Source: an uncultured Hyphomicrobiales bacterium
Lineage (GTDB): Bacteria; Pseudomonadota; Alphaproteobacteria; Rhizobiales; Beijerinckiaceae
Assembly: GCA_903847605.1 (NCBI GenBank)
Contig: CAINED010000056.1
Span: 1-64,000 of the forward strand
Direction of reading: 5' to 3'
DNA: 64,000 bases
The notes below the pieces were generated by a model. The model saw only the letters and a program-made list of their open reading frames with translations, did not search any database and had not been told where the DNA came from. Positions 48,373 through 56,862 of this stretch are shown in pieces. How positions within the stretch are numbered: the first letter of the stretch is position 1; the number at the start of each line of letters is the position of its first letter. The position numbers and the translations under genes are program-made.

Positions 48373-49422
48373 ATGGGTTGCTTTACTTCGAGAATGGCTG
48401 TTTTCCCTTCGGGCGGGAGTCGTAGCAAGTTGCTGGCAGGTCTCGCCGGCCTTGCCGCATCCGTGGCGCTTATCTGGGGCTCGGCACACGCGCAATCGCC
48501 ACTGAACTTTACCTTCGCGCTCATCGGCGACCTTGGCTACTACCCTGAGCAGGAGCCGTGGGTCGCAAATGTCTATGCGGACATCAACAGGGACAATGCA
48601 CTCGCATTTGCCGTTCATCTCGGCGATCTCTCCCGCCCCGTAAGCGCCTGTGAGGACGCATTTCGTCGCAAGCGGCTGGCGGAATTCAATGCCATCAATC
48701 ATCCCGTGATTTTCACGCCCGGTGACAACGATTGGACTGACTGTCACGAACCCGACTTGAAAAATGGCGATCCGCTGGAGCGCCTCGCCGACGTGCGCGC
48801 GCTTTTCTTCCCTGACGAACAAAGCCTCGGCAAGCGCAAGCTGCCATTGCTGCGACAGAGCCGCGATTCTGCTTTCGCGAGATATCGCGAAAACGCACGC
48901 TGGGAAATGGGTGGCGTGACCTTCATCACGTTGCATGTCGTCGGCACAAACAATGGGCTTGGCCGCAAGCCCGAATGGGATGCGGAGTATGAGGAGCGAA
49001 ATGCCGCCAACCTGATGTGGCTGCGTCAGGGATTCGCCCATGCGAGCGCCAACAAGAGCCGCGCTGTTGTGGTGCTGCAACAGGCCAATCTGTTCCCACA
49101 CATAACGCCGAATGCCGGTCCCGAAGGAAAGCCCAGCGGATATGCAAGCCTGCGCGACGCGCTTGAGAAAGAAGTCAACGCGTTCGAAAAACCTGTCGTG
49201 CTCGTTCACGGCGACAGCCACTTCTTCCGCATCGACAATGCCTATTCCAAGCGTCCGCCTAGAGGAAAAGGCGGCGACCCAGCGCCTGAAAACTTTACGC
49301 GTGTGGAAACATTCGGCACGCCAAACCATCACTGGCTGCATGTGACGGTGGACCCGCAAGACCCAAATGTCTTCACGTTCCGTCCGCGCATTGTCCAGGA
49401 GAACATCATCAAGCGAAACTAG
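48373..49422 (+). CDS. Exported metallophosphoesterase (calcineurin-like)
   Basis: A 349-residue protein with N-terminal signal sequence (SKLLAGLAGLAASVALIWGSAHAQ) and metal ligands in FALIGDLGYYPEQ, HLGDLSRP, FTPGDNDWTDCHE (the GDND motif) and LVHGDSHFFRID (GDxH). The phosphoesterase fold is clear; it may hydrolyse extracytoplasmic phosphoesters. GAGGGG precedes the ATG. It is divergent from the UGSC gene with 127 bases between the starts and converges with the thioredoxin-reductase-like gene. A link to selenium metabolism is not evident. Confidence 0.82.
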   Translation: MGCFTSRMAVFPSGGSRSKLLAGLAGLAASVALIWGSAHAQSPLNFTFALIGDLGYYPEQEPWVANVYADINRDNALAFAVHLGDLSRPVSACEDAFRRKRLAEFNAINHPVIFTPGDNDWTDCHEPDLKNGDPLERLADVRALFFPDEQSLGKRKLPLLRQSRDSAFARYRENARWEMGGVTFITLHVVGTNNGLGRKPEWDAEYEERNAANLMWLRQGFAHASANKSRAVVVLQQANLFPHITPNAGPEGKPSGYASLRDALEKEVNAFEKPVVLVHGDSHFFRIDNAYSKRPPRGKGGDPAPENFTRVETFGTPNHHWLHVTVDPQDPNVFTFRPRIVQENIIKRN

Positions 49423-49431
49423 CTACGTCCG

Positions 49432-50349
49432 TTACCCAACCCAGGCTCCATTCTGCACATAGGCACGCGCCGCGGAGGCCGCCTTTTCGCCGTCCTCTGC
49501 TGAACCCGCAGCCCGGAAGGCTGCGCCGCTGCGCACAGTTCCGGCTGCGAGAAGGCCCGGAGCATTGGTCCGCATGTTGTCGTCGACCTCTATGGCGCCG
49601 CCGGATTCGAGTGAAACCACGTTGCTGGCAAGGGCGGAATTCGGCGTCATGCCGATGAAGACAAAGACCGAAGCACAGGAAATCTCCTCGCCATTGGCGA
49701 GCCTGACACCGGTGACTCCATTGTCGCCGAGCAATTCCGTCACGGTGGTATTCGTTCGCACGGATACCTTGGGGTTTCCGCCGACTTGCTGCTGAAAATG
49801 CGGTTGTGCGCGTAGCGCCTCGCCGCGTGTGACGATGGTGATCCTTGCTACCGGACCCAGCAACGCCAAAGTCTCCTGCAATGCGGAGTCGCCGCCGCCG
49901 ACAACGACGACATCCTTGCCGCGCAGCAGGGGTGCATCGCAGCTCGCGCATTGGCTGATGCCGCGTCCTTCGAAATCGTCTTCCCGCGGCAGGCCGAGTT
50001 TCTTCAGGCTGGTTCCCGTTGCGAGGATGACGGACCTGGCGGAGTAATCGGCGCCGCCGGCCTTCACGGTCCATTGCGCGCCATCGGTGGAAATCGCGTC
50101 TGCTTCCAGCATTTCGAATTGCGCGCCGGCGTCGGCGGCTTCCTCCTGCGCGATGGGGCCGAGGTCATAACCTGGAATCCCCTCGGGCTGCGCAGGCCAG
50201 TTCTCGACATTCTCGATGGAGATCAGATGTCCGCCCAGCGTCATTCCTGTCAGGCAAAGCGTGGCCAGCCCTGCCTTGGCGCTTTCGCGTGCGGCGGTAA
50301 GCCCGGCGATCCCGCCGCCGATGACGATGACATCGAATTGCTGCGCCAT
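49432..50349 (-). CDS. Thioredoxin-reductase-like FAD-dependent oxidoreductase
   Basis: A 305-residue class-II pyridine nucleotide-disulfide oxidoreductase. FAD site [23 protein letters not shown] (residues 5-27), redox-active pair C134-A-S-C137 in [13 protein letters not shown](P)H site [19 protein letters not shown], and the C-terminal FAD segment [29 protein letters not shown]. It is less than 35% alike by eye to canonical TrxB, which normally has CATCDG. GGAGGG precedes the ATG at 50349. It is divergent from selA and lies between the two selenoprotein genes, so it is a plausible electron donor to one of them (inference). Confidence 0.85.
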   Translation of the reverse strand: MAQQFDVIVIGGGIAGLTAARESAKAGLATLCLTGMTLGGHLISIENVENWPAQPEGIPGYDLGPIAQEEAADAGAQFEMLEADAISTDGAQWTVKAGGADYSARSVILATGTSLKKLGLPREDDFEGRGISQCASCDAPLLRGKDVVVVGGGDSALQETLALLGPVARITIVTRGEALRAQPHFQQQVGGNPKVSVRTNTTVTELLGDNGVTGVRLANGEEISCASVFVFIGMTPNSALASNVVSLESGGAIEVDDNMRTNAPGLLAAGTVRSGAAFRAAGSAEDGEKAASAARAYVQNGAWVG

Positions 50350-50438
50350 ATTCCCTCCATCAACATGATGCCCGTGCGGTGCAGGGTCTACAGCATGTCG
50401 CCATTGCAGTCCGGCTTCCGCCGGGTCTAAATGAACGG

Positions 50439-51869
50439 ATGGAGGCAAACGCGCAACAGCGGCAGGGCATGGCTGCCCTGCCTTCGGTGGACAGGTTGAT
50501 GAAGACGCCTGTCCTGTCTGCGCTCGTCGAGCAGCATGGGCGCGCGCCCGTGACAGACGCCGTCCGGTGGGAGCTGGACCGGCAACGCCGCGCCATTGCG
50601 CAGGGCAAGGTGGAGGCTGCGGCGGAAGCCGAGATCGTTGCGAGCATCGCTGTGCAACTGGAGCGAGCGATGACGCCGAGCCTGCGCCCGGTCTTCAATC
50701 TCACCGGCACGGTGCTGCACACGAACCTCGGCCGCGCGCCGCTGCCGCAGGAGGCGCTTGACGCGATCGCTGCCGTCTCGCGCGGCGCATCCAATCTCGA
50801 ATTCGATCTCGCGACGGGCAAGCGTGGCGATCGCGACACGCATCTCGAAATCCTGCTTGCGCAACTGACCGGCGCGGAGGCTGCGACTGTCGTTAACAAC
50901 AATGCCGCAGCGGTGCTGCTGACGCTCGCCGCCATCGCGCCACGCAAGGAAGTCATCGTCTCGCGCGGCGAACTCATCGAAATCGGCGGCGCATTCCGGA
51001 TGCCCGACATCATGACGCGCGCCGGCTGCAGGTTACGCGAAGTCGGCACGACCAATCGCACGCACGAGAAGGATTATCGCGACGCTATCAATGCGCGCAC
51101 GGGCGCGTTGATGAGCGTCCATACCAGCAATTATGCGGTTCAGGGATTTACTGCATCCGTTGACGAAGCGCGCATAGCCTCGATTGCACACGCGGCAGGA
51201 TTGCCCTTTCTTGTCGATCTGGGCGCTGGCGCGCTGGTTGATTTCGGCCCCTATGGATTGCCGCACGAGCCGACAGTCGCGGATACCGTGGCGGCAGGCG
51301 CCGATATCGTGACATTCAGCGGCGACAAGCTGCTGGGTGGCCCGCAGGCCGGCCTGATTGCCGGCCGCCGCGATCTCATCGATAAAATCAAACGCAACCC
51401 GCTCAAGCGCGCTCTGCGCTGCGACAAGATGACGATTGCCGCGCTCGAATGCGTCTTGCGCATGCATCTCGATCCCGGACGTCTTGCCAGCCGCCTGCCT
51501 GCGCTTACGCTTTTGACGCGAAAGCAGGGCGATATCGCCGCGCAGGCCCATCGTCTCGCCGGGGCCATGTCCGCTCTATTTGGCGCAAGCGTCGAGGTTT
51601 CCGTCGAGGATTGCGTCAGCCAGATCGGCAGCGGATCGCTCCCGGTGGAAACTTTGCCGAGCGCAGCCATCGTCCTGCGTCAGGCGCAACGCAAGAAGAG
51701 CAGCGGCGCCTGGCTAAATGCGCTCGCGAAGGCATTGCGCGAATTGCCTGTGCCGGTCATCGGCCGCATCGAGCGCGATGCCTTGATTCTTGACCTGCGC
51801 TGCCTGACCGACGAGCAGGCTTTCTGCGCGCAATTGCCGAAGCTGTCGCTCGAAGCCGGCGCGTCATGA
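50439..51869 (+). CDS. selA: L-seryl-tRNA(Sec) selenium transferase
   Basis: A 476-residue PLP enzyme that converts Ser-tRNA(Sec) to Sec-tRNA(Sec) with selenophosphate. [30 protein letters not shown] is the N-terminal tRNA-binding domain. [18 protein letters not shown] and [16 protein letters not shown] follow, and the PLP lysine lies in [18 protein letters not shown]. The start at 50439 is the best of three ATGs; 50469, with GGCAGGG upstream, is the alternative. The stop overlaps the selB ATG by 4 bases, so the pair is translationally coupled. Confidence 0.96.
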   Translation: MEANAQQRQGMAALPSVDRLMKTPVLSALVEQHGRAPVTDAVRWELDRQRRAIAQGKVEAAAEAEIVASIAVQLERAMTPSLRPVFNLTGTVLHTNLGRAPLPQEALDAIAAVSRGASNLEFDLATGKRGDRDTHLEILLAQLTGAEAATVVNNNAAAVLLTLAAIAPRKEVIVSRGELIEIGGAFRMPDIMTRAGCRLREVGTTNRTHEKDYRDAINARTGALMSVHTSNYAVQGFTASVDEARIASIAHAAGLPFLVDLGAGALVDFGPYGLPHEPTVADTVAAGADIVTFSGDKLLGGPQAGLIAGRRDLIDKIKRNPLKRALRCDKMTIAALECVLRMHLDPGRLASRLPALTLLTRKQGDIAAQAHRLAGAMSALFGASVEVSVEDCVSQIGSGSLPVETLPSAAIVLRQAQRKKSSGAWLNALAKALRELPVPVIGRIERDALILDLRCLTDEQAFCAQLPKLSLEAGAS

Positions 51870-53779
51870 TCGTCGCGACTGCAGGCCATATCGATCATGG
51901 CAAGACATCTCTGGTAAGAGCGCTGACCGGCGTCGATACAGACCGGCTGCCGGAAGAAAAGCGCCGCGGCCTCACCATCGACCTTGGCTTCGCCTATCCC
52001 AAGGGCAATCAGTCCATCGGTTTCGTCGATGTACCCGGGCACGAACGCTTCGTGCGCAACATGATTGCCGGCGTGACGGCGATCGACTGCGCGATCATCG
52101 TCATTGCGGCCGACGACGGCCCGATGCCGCAGACATCAGAACATCTCGCCATTCTCGATCTGCTCGGCGTCAAGCGCGCCGCGGTCGCGCTCACGAAGAT
52201 CGACAAGGTTGCGCCTGAGCGCATTGACGTGGCGAGCGACGAGATTTCTTCTTTGCTGGAGGATACGGCGCTTGCGAATGCGCCAGTATTTCCATTGTCG
52301 ACATTAAACGGAGACGGCGTCGGCGCGTTGAAAGCCTGGCTCGACGAGGAAGCAAGGACTACGCAGGCGCGCGAGCGCGGGGCCGGGTTCCGCATGGCTG
52401 TCGATCGCAGTTTCGTCATAGATGGTGCAGGCGTCGTCGTCACTGGCGCCGTGGCTTCCGGCAGTGTCGAGCCGGAACAGCGGCTCGTCCTGTCGCCCGA
52501 GGGGATCGAAGTGCGCGTGCGCGGCATCCATGCGCATAACCGCAAGGCGCAACAGGGCAGCGCAGGCGAACGCTGCGCCATCAATGTCGCCGCCCCCAGA
52601 TTGTCGCTCGATCAAGTTTATCGGGGACAATGGCTTGTCGCACCCGAAATCGCGAAAACGACGATGCGTTTCGATGCACGCATTCGACTGTTGCCGAGCG
52701 AGACGCGCGCCTTGCGCCACTGGACGCCCGTCCATCTTCACATCGGGGCAGCTGATGTTCCTGCCCGCGTGGCGCTGCTCGAAGGCGCGCCGCTGGAGCC
52801 CGGCGGCGCTGCGCTTGGGCAACTCGTGCTTTCGTCTCCGGTTTCGGCGCTTTTTGGCGACAGGTTCGTTTTGCGCGATCAATCGGGACGCCGAACTATT
52901 GGCGGCGGCATCGTGATCGATCCCTTCGCCCCTTCGCGTGGACGCGCGAAGGCGGAGCGCATCGCGATGTTGCGCGCGCTTGAGCCGGCGAAGATCGCGG
53001 AGGCGCTGGCAAATGGCTTGAATGTTTCTCCGTCAGGTTTTGAGCTCGGCGCTTTCTTGTGCGCGTGGAATGTCTCGTCAGATGAGGCGAAAGAACTTGT
53101 CGCGCGCCACGACTTGCGCACGGTTGGCGACGGTTTCGGTAAGCTCGCCTTTACGCAAGCAGCATGGAATTCGGCGCGGATTGGACTTGGCCGCGCCATA
53201 GCCCAGAGCAGGTCTCCCAACGAGGGACTGACGAAAGACGCTGTTGCACGGGCGACAAAGCCGCGGGTTCCGGGTCCGGCGCTCGAGGCTTTGCTCGCGG
53301 ACCTGATCGCACGGGGCGAAATCGAATTTGCCGGCGGCATGTACCGGCCACGCGGCGCAACGATCCAACTTGAACCGCAGGACGCGGCTCTCTGGGCGAA
53401 GCTTCAGCCTTTACTCGACAACATTCGCCCGCCTACCATTGCGGAACTTGCTGCCGAGTTGAAAGCAGATGCGCGCCCCATCGAACGTCTTCTGCAGAAG
53501 GTTGCGCGCATGAATCTTACCGTGCAGATCGCGCCAAACCGCTATTACTTGCCCGATCGCTTGCGCGAGCTTGCGAGCTTTGCAGAAATGGTTGCGCAGG
53601 AAACGCCCGGCGGCCTCGTGAGCATTCGCGCCTTTCGCGACAAGTCCGGCGTCGGACGTAATCTCAGCGTCGAGGCGCTGGAGTTCTTCGACCGGCTCGG
53701 CTTTACAGGCCGCGCAGGCGAGCATAGGCGTATTGTCAAGCCGCGCGATCAGGTGCGCTGGGCGCGCGGCATGCAATAG
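51866..53779 (+). CDS. selB: Selenocysteine-specific translation elongation factor
   Basis: A 637-residue GTPase that brings Sec-tRNA(Sec) to the ribosome at a SECIS. EF-Tu-like G domain: [16 protein letters not shown] (G1), [10 protein letters not shown] (G2), [15 protein letters not shown] (G3), TKIDKV (G4). Two beta-barrel domains follow, then about 250 C-terminal residues of winged-helix repeats that bind the SECIS hairpin (for example [20 protein letters not shown]). Its length is usual. It directly precedes the tRNA-Sec gene. The presence of the full SECIS-binding part supports a working UGA-decoding system. Confidence 0.96.
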   Translation: MIVATAGHIDHGKTSLVRALTGVDTDRLPEEKRRGLTIDLGFAYPKGNQSIGFVDVPGHERFVRNMIAGVTAIDCAIIVIAADDGPMPQTSEHLAILDLLGVKRAAVALTKIDKVAPERIDVASDEISSLLEDTALANAPVFPLSTLNGDGVGALKAWLDEEARTTQARERGAGFRMAVDRSFVIDGAGVVVTGAVASGSVEPEQRLVLSPEGIEVRVRGIHAHNRKAQQGSAGERCAINVAAPRLSLDQVYRGQWLVAPEIAKTTMRFDARIRLLPSETRALRHWTPVHLHIGAADVPARVALLEGAPLEPGGAALGQLVLSSPVSALFGDRFVLRDQSGRRTIGGGIVIDPFAPSRGRAKAERIAMLRALEPAKIAEALANGLNVSPSGFELGAFLCAWNVSSDEAKELVARHDLRTVGDGFGKLAFTQAAWNSARIGLGRAIAQSRSPNEGLTKDAVARATKPRVPGPALEALLADLIARGEIEFAGGMYRPRGATIQLEPQDAALWAKLQPLLDNIRPPTIAELAAELKADARPIERLLQKVARMNLTVQIAPNRYYLPDRLRELASFAEMVAQETPGGLVSIRAFRDKSGVGRNLSVEALEFFDRLGFTGRAGEHRRIVKPRDQVRWARGMQ

Positions 53780-53825
53780 AGCGTGTACCGAAAAAGTTGC
53801 AGACTTTTTCGATCAGGACACGCTC
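53779..53825. repeat. Palindromic intergenic repeat between selB and selC
   Basis: GAGCGTGT (53779-53786) is complementary to ACACGCTC (53818-53825), with inner arms GAAAAAGT and ACTTTTTC. It has the same architecture as the unit at 17891-17940. Its first base is the last base of the selB stop codon. It could terminate selAB transcription, leaving the tRNA with its own promoter. Confidence 0.6.
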
Positions 53826-53838
53826 CGGTTTATAGTCT

Positions 53839-53933
53839 GGAAGGGCAACGTCCCCGGTGGGGCGCCCGGTCTTCAAAACCGGTGAGGGGCGTTCGACGTC
53901 TCTGGTGGGTTCGACTCCCACACCCTTCCGCCA
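53839..53933 (+). tRNA. selC: tRNA-Sec (anticodon UCA)
   Basis: A 95-base tRNA with encoded 3' CCA. The anticodon TCA is at 53873-53875 within stem CCGGT/ACCGG. Features special to tRNA-Sec are present: an extended acceptor-T domain (GGAAGGG pairing with CCCTTCC), a long D stem, and a long extra arm (GAGGGGCGTTCGACGTCTCT). T loop GTTCGACTC is normal and G73 precedes the CCA. The position just after selB agrees with its role as substrate of SerRS, SelA and SelB. Confidence 0.96.
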
Positions 53934-53943
53934 GATCCTGCGA

Positions 53944-54420
53944 TCACTTCTTTTCCATTTCAGCCATGCGCGTGAGCTGACGCACCAGCTCTTCGGGAGC
54001 CATGCGCCCCACTGGCCCGCTCGCGTAAAGCGAATGGATCACCTTGCCATCGCGCCCGATCAGAAATTCGGCGGGCTGCATGTTGTTGCGCTGCTCGCCC
54101 CACCATGCGCCGAGACGCGTTGCATCCTCGCGCGTGACGCCGAATGCGACAGGAAATCCGACATCCTTCGCGAACTCGTGGCCATGCTCTTCATCGTCCG
54201 CGCTTGCTGCGATGATCTTGGCGCCCAGCCTCTCAAGTTCTTCTCGGTGCTTTTCCATGCCAGCCAACTGCCGGCGACAATAGGGTCACCAATGGCCGCG
54301 ATAGAAAATGGCGATGAGATACTTCGAGTCGATGTCGGCGGGAATGGAGAAACGCCCGCCGCCGACAAGGCTGAGAACCAGGGGCGGAAAAACGTCGCCG
54401 GAATAGAGTGGCTTCGTCAT
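53944..54420 (-). CDS. Peroxiredoxin-like selenoprotein, selenocysteine at an in-frame UGA (Sec45)
   Basis: A 158-residue AhpC/TSA-family protein if the TGA at 54288-54286 is read as Sec; without read-through only a 44-residue fragment or an N-terminally truncated piece from a TTG would be annotated. The sequence around it is FYRGHW-U-PYC-RRQL: Sec replaces the first Cys of the peroxidatic W-C-P-x-C motif and Cys48 remains as the resolving partner. The rest (KIIAASADDEEHGHEFAKDVGFPVAFGV...FLIGRDGKVIHSLY) is a normal thioredoxin fold. ATG 54420 encodes MTKPLYSGDVFPPL. A hairpin fitting a SECIS follows. The gene converges with selC, 11 bases away, and follows selD on the same strand, 54 bases downstream of its end, so it may be cotranscribed with it. 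Likely role: peroxide reduction. Confidence 0.9.
54259..54288 (-). promoter_or_regulatory. UGA plus bacterial SECIS element of the peroxiredoxin gene
   Basis: On the coding strand the UGA (54288-54286) is followed by GCCGGC (54275-54270), loop AGUUG (54269-54265) and GCUGGC (54264-54259), giving a 6-bp stem with one G-U pair. The loop begins 16 bases after the UGA and contains the GU dinucleotide expected for SelB binding. The position is nearly the same as in the UGSC gene. Confidence 0.75.
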
Positions 54421-54474
54421 GGGTCAATCGCCTGTTTGAGTGGCATTGCGGCATGTTGGCATGAGGCGGACCGG

Positions 54475-56730
54475 CTAATCAAACGATTTGATGGCGATTC
54501 TCGATCCGCTCTCCTTCGCCGCGACAGTTCGGCCTATGACAACGGCGCAGTCGAAACCGGCCTCGCGCAGGGCGGCGACGCATTGAACTGCCAGATCAGG
54601 CTGCACGCCGGCAAGCAGTCCGCCCGCCGTCTGCGGATCGAAGAGCATTGCCAGAGCGAAGTTCTTGCTTCGCTCCAATTCGCAATCCAAGAACGCGGCA
54701 AGTTTGGCATTTTCCGGATGCAGCGTGCTGAAAATACCGGCCTGCATGGCCTCCAGCGCGCCCGCGAGCGTTGGCAGGGTCGCGAGGTCGATATGTGCGG
54801 AAAGCCTGGACGCGCGCAGCATGTCCATGAGGTGGCCCGCAAGGCCGAAGCCGGTCACATCCGTGCAGGCTGTTGCGCCATTGCCGATGAGAATTTTGGC
54901 GGCAGCTTCATTCGATTGCAGCATAGAGTGGATCGCTGCATATACATCCCGACCGCGCGCCTTTGCACGCATGTCCGCAGCGAGAAGCGCGCCGGTTCCG
55001 ATAGCCTTGGTCAATATCAACGCATCGCCTTCGCGCAATCCGTTCTTGCGCAGAAGCATTTGCGGATCGGCGAGGCCGGTCAGAGAAAAGCCCAGAGTCG
55101 TTTCTGCGCCCTCGGCCGTATGGCCGCCTGCAAGTGCAGCGCCCGCAGCGTCGAGTGTTTCAACGGCTCCTTGCATCATCTGCATGAGATCGCGTGCGAC
55201 GATGGATTGCGAGTCCGCGGGCAAGGTGACGATCGCCATGGCGGCCTGCGGTTCGCCGCCCATGGCATAGATATCGCCGAGCGCGTGATTGGCTGCAATC
55301 TTTCCGAAAAGCCAGGGATCGTCGATCATGGCGCGAAAGGCGTCGACGGTCTGTACGGACACCTTGCCATCGGGAACTTTTATGACCGCAGCATCGTCGA
55401 GCGCTTCCAGACCCAGAAGCACATCATCGCGTTTAGCGGGGTTCATCTGCGCCAGCGCCTGAGAGAGCGTTTCGCTGCCGATCTTCGCGCCGCATCCGCC
55501 GCAACGCATTTCCTCGTCAACGGGCGGAGGGCGTATTGCTTCGCGAAGGCGCGAAAGCAATCCGGGCTTTCCCATGCCATCAGGCAAATCGTTGAATTTC
55601 GCCATGAAGCGGCGGTCGATGGAATCTTTCCAGCGCCAGACCCAATCGCCCGCAATGATCCAGTTGCCGCGAGAGGCGATTGCTGTTTTCGATCCGGCCG
55701 CCAGAATTTTGAGGAACTTGCGCTGCGGCCGATATGCTTCGAGCGTCTCGCCGCGCAATCTGCGGCGAAGATTGCGGGTCAGCACCGGTCCTTGCCTGAC
55801 TGCAAAAACGCCTGCCTTCGGGCGGGGATCGTCGATCATCGTGGCGACATCGCCTGAAGCGAAAATATCGTCGTGCGATGACGATTGCAGCGTCTGCCTG
55901 ACGGCGATGAAGCCCCCGCCATCGGTGGCGAGCCCGCTTGCGCGCGGCCATGGCGGCGCGCCTGCCGCCGTCACCCAGAGAATCTCGTCGGCTTCGTAGC
56001 GACCGCCCTTCGCCGTGCGCAGAATTCCACGTTCCAGCGCGGTCACATTCTCTTCGCTATGGAGATGGACGCCGCTCTGCCGAAGCAACCGCCTGCAATG
56101 ATCGCGTAGCACAGGTGACTCTGTGGGCAAGAGCTCGCCGCGCGAGAAGAGGTGGAACTCGCTCTTGCAGTCCGGCGCTGCCTCGGCGAGCGCATGCTTG
56201 ATCGCCAGCAGAAGTTCGAGGCCGCCCGCGCCGCCGCCAACCACCGCGATACGAAATTTGCCGCGACGCGCGAGCGCCCGTTCGCGCAGCCCTTCCCAAT
56301 GCGCCAGAAATTTGGAGATGGGCTTTACGGATATTGCGAATGCGGCGACGCCCGGCACGTCGTCCGCGCGCGGCGTCGAACCGGTGTCGATTGAGAGAAG
56401 ATCGTAGCCGAGCGCCGGCCGTGCCTTGAGGCGGATTGTCCGCGCGCCGGGGTCGAGACCCTCAGCTTCCGCGCATAGGAATCGCGCGCCGGCCCAGCGG
56501 CACAGGCGCACAAGGTCGATATGCGTATCGTCGAACCCATAGTGACCTGCGACAAGGCCCGGCAGCATGCCGGAATAGGGCGTCATCGGATCGGGCGAGA
56601 CCAGCGTCACCCGCACGCCCGGCTCGGGCTTCATGCCGAATGACTTGATGACCTGCACATGAGCGTGGCCGCCCCCGAGGAGGACGAGATCTTTTTCGAT
56701 TTTTGACCTGGATTGCATCGGCGCGATCAT
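54475..56730 (-). CDS. selD: Fused NDH-2-like flavoprotein and selenophosphate synthetase
   Basis: A 751-residue two-domain protein. Residues about 1-375 are a pyridine nucleotide-disulfide/NDH-2-like domain with an FAD site DLVLLGGGHAHVQVIKSFG, a second nucleotide site RIAVVGGGAGGLELLLAIKHAL and a C-terminal FAD segment DDIFASGDVATM. Residues about 405-751 are SelD (selenide + ATP to selenophosphate), starting EEMRCGGCGAKIG with Cys413 at the catalytic position and Lys416. ATP-binding LLGLEDDAAVI-like motif is present as LGLEALDDAAVIK, with later GGHTAEGAE. This fusion is known in several bacteria; the flavin domain may reduce selenium for SelD. A second ATG at 56718 is possible; neither start has a strong ribosome-binding site. 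Confidence 0.93.
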   Translation of the reverse strand: MIAPMQSRSKIEKDLVLLGGGHAHVQVIKSFGMKPEPGVRVTLVSPDPMTPYSGMLPGLVAGHYGFDDTHIDLVRLCRWAGARFLCAEAEGLDPGARTIRLKARPALGYDLLSIDTGSTPRADDVPGVAAFAISVKPISKFLAHWEGLRERALARRGKFRIAVVGGGAGGLELLLAIKHALAEAAPDCKSEFHLFSRGELLPTESPVLRDHCRRLLRQSGVHLHSEENVTALERGILRTAKGGRYEADEILWVTAAGAPPWPRASGLATDGGGFIAVRQTLQSSSHDDIFASGDVATMIDDPRPKAGVFAVRQGPVLTRNLRRRLRGETLEAYRPQRKFLKILAAGSKTAIASRGNWIIAGDWVWRWKDSIDRRFMAKFNDLPDGMGKPGLLSRLREAIRPPPVDEEMRCGGCGAKIGSETLSQALAQMNPAKRDDVLLGLEALDDAAVIKVPDGKVSVQTVDAFRAMIDDPWLFGKIAANHALGDIYAMGGEPQAAMAIVTLPADSQSIVARDLMQMMQGAVETLDAAGAALAGGHTAEGAETTLGFSLTGLADPQMLLRKNGLREGDALILTKAIGTGALLAADMRAKARGRDVYAAIHSMLQSNEAAAKILIGNGATACTDVTGFGLAGHLMDMLRASRLSAHIDLATLPTLAGALEAMQAGIFSTLHPENAKLAAFLDCELERSKNFALAMLFDPQTAGGLLAGVQPDLAVQCVAALREAGFDCAVVIGRTVAAKESGSRIAIKSFD

Positions 56731-56862
56731 GCGCGGGCGGGAAGCCGTTCACAAGCCGGGCGCGCAAGCGGCAGCCGGTCGCAGACCTTTGCGATGACGC
56801 CCGGCCTTCCACGGGCTAGACTGGGCCAAAATCGGAAGCCGGACTTCCGGGAGGATGCGCAA

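Noticed and set aside
53944-54267. A TTG-started truncated peroxiredoxin gene
   Set aside because: It would lack the active-site strand; extension through the UGA restores a complete peroxiredoxin N-terminus with its own ATG.
54475-56730. A selenocysteine in SelD itself, as in some bacteria
   Set aside because: The catalytic position is encoded by a Cys codon (C-G-G-C-G-A-K) and there is no in-frame UGA.
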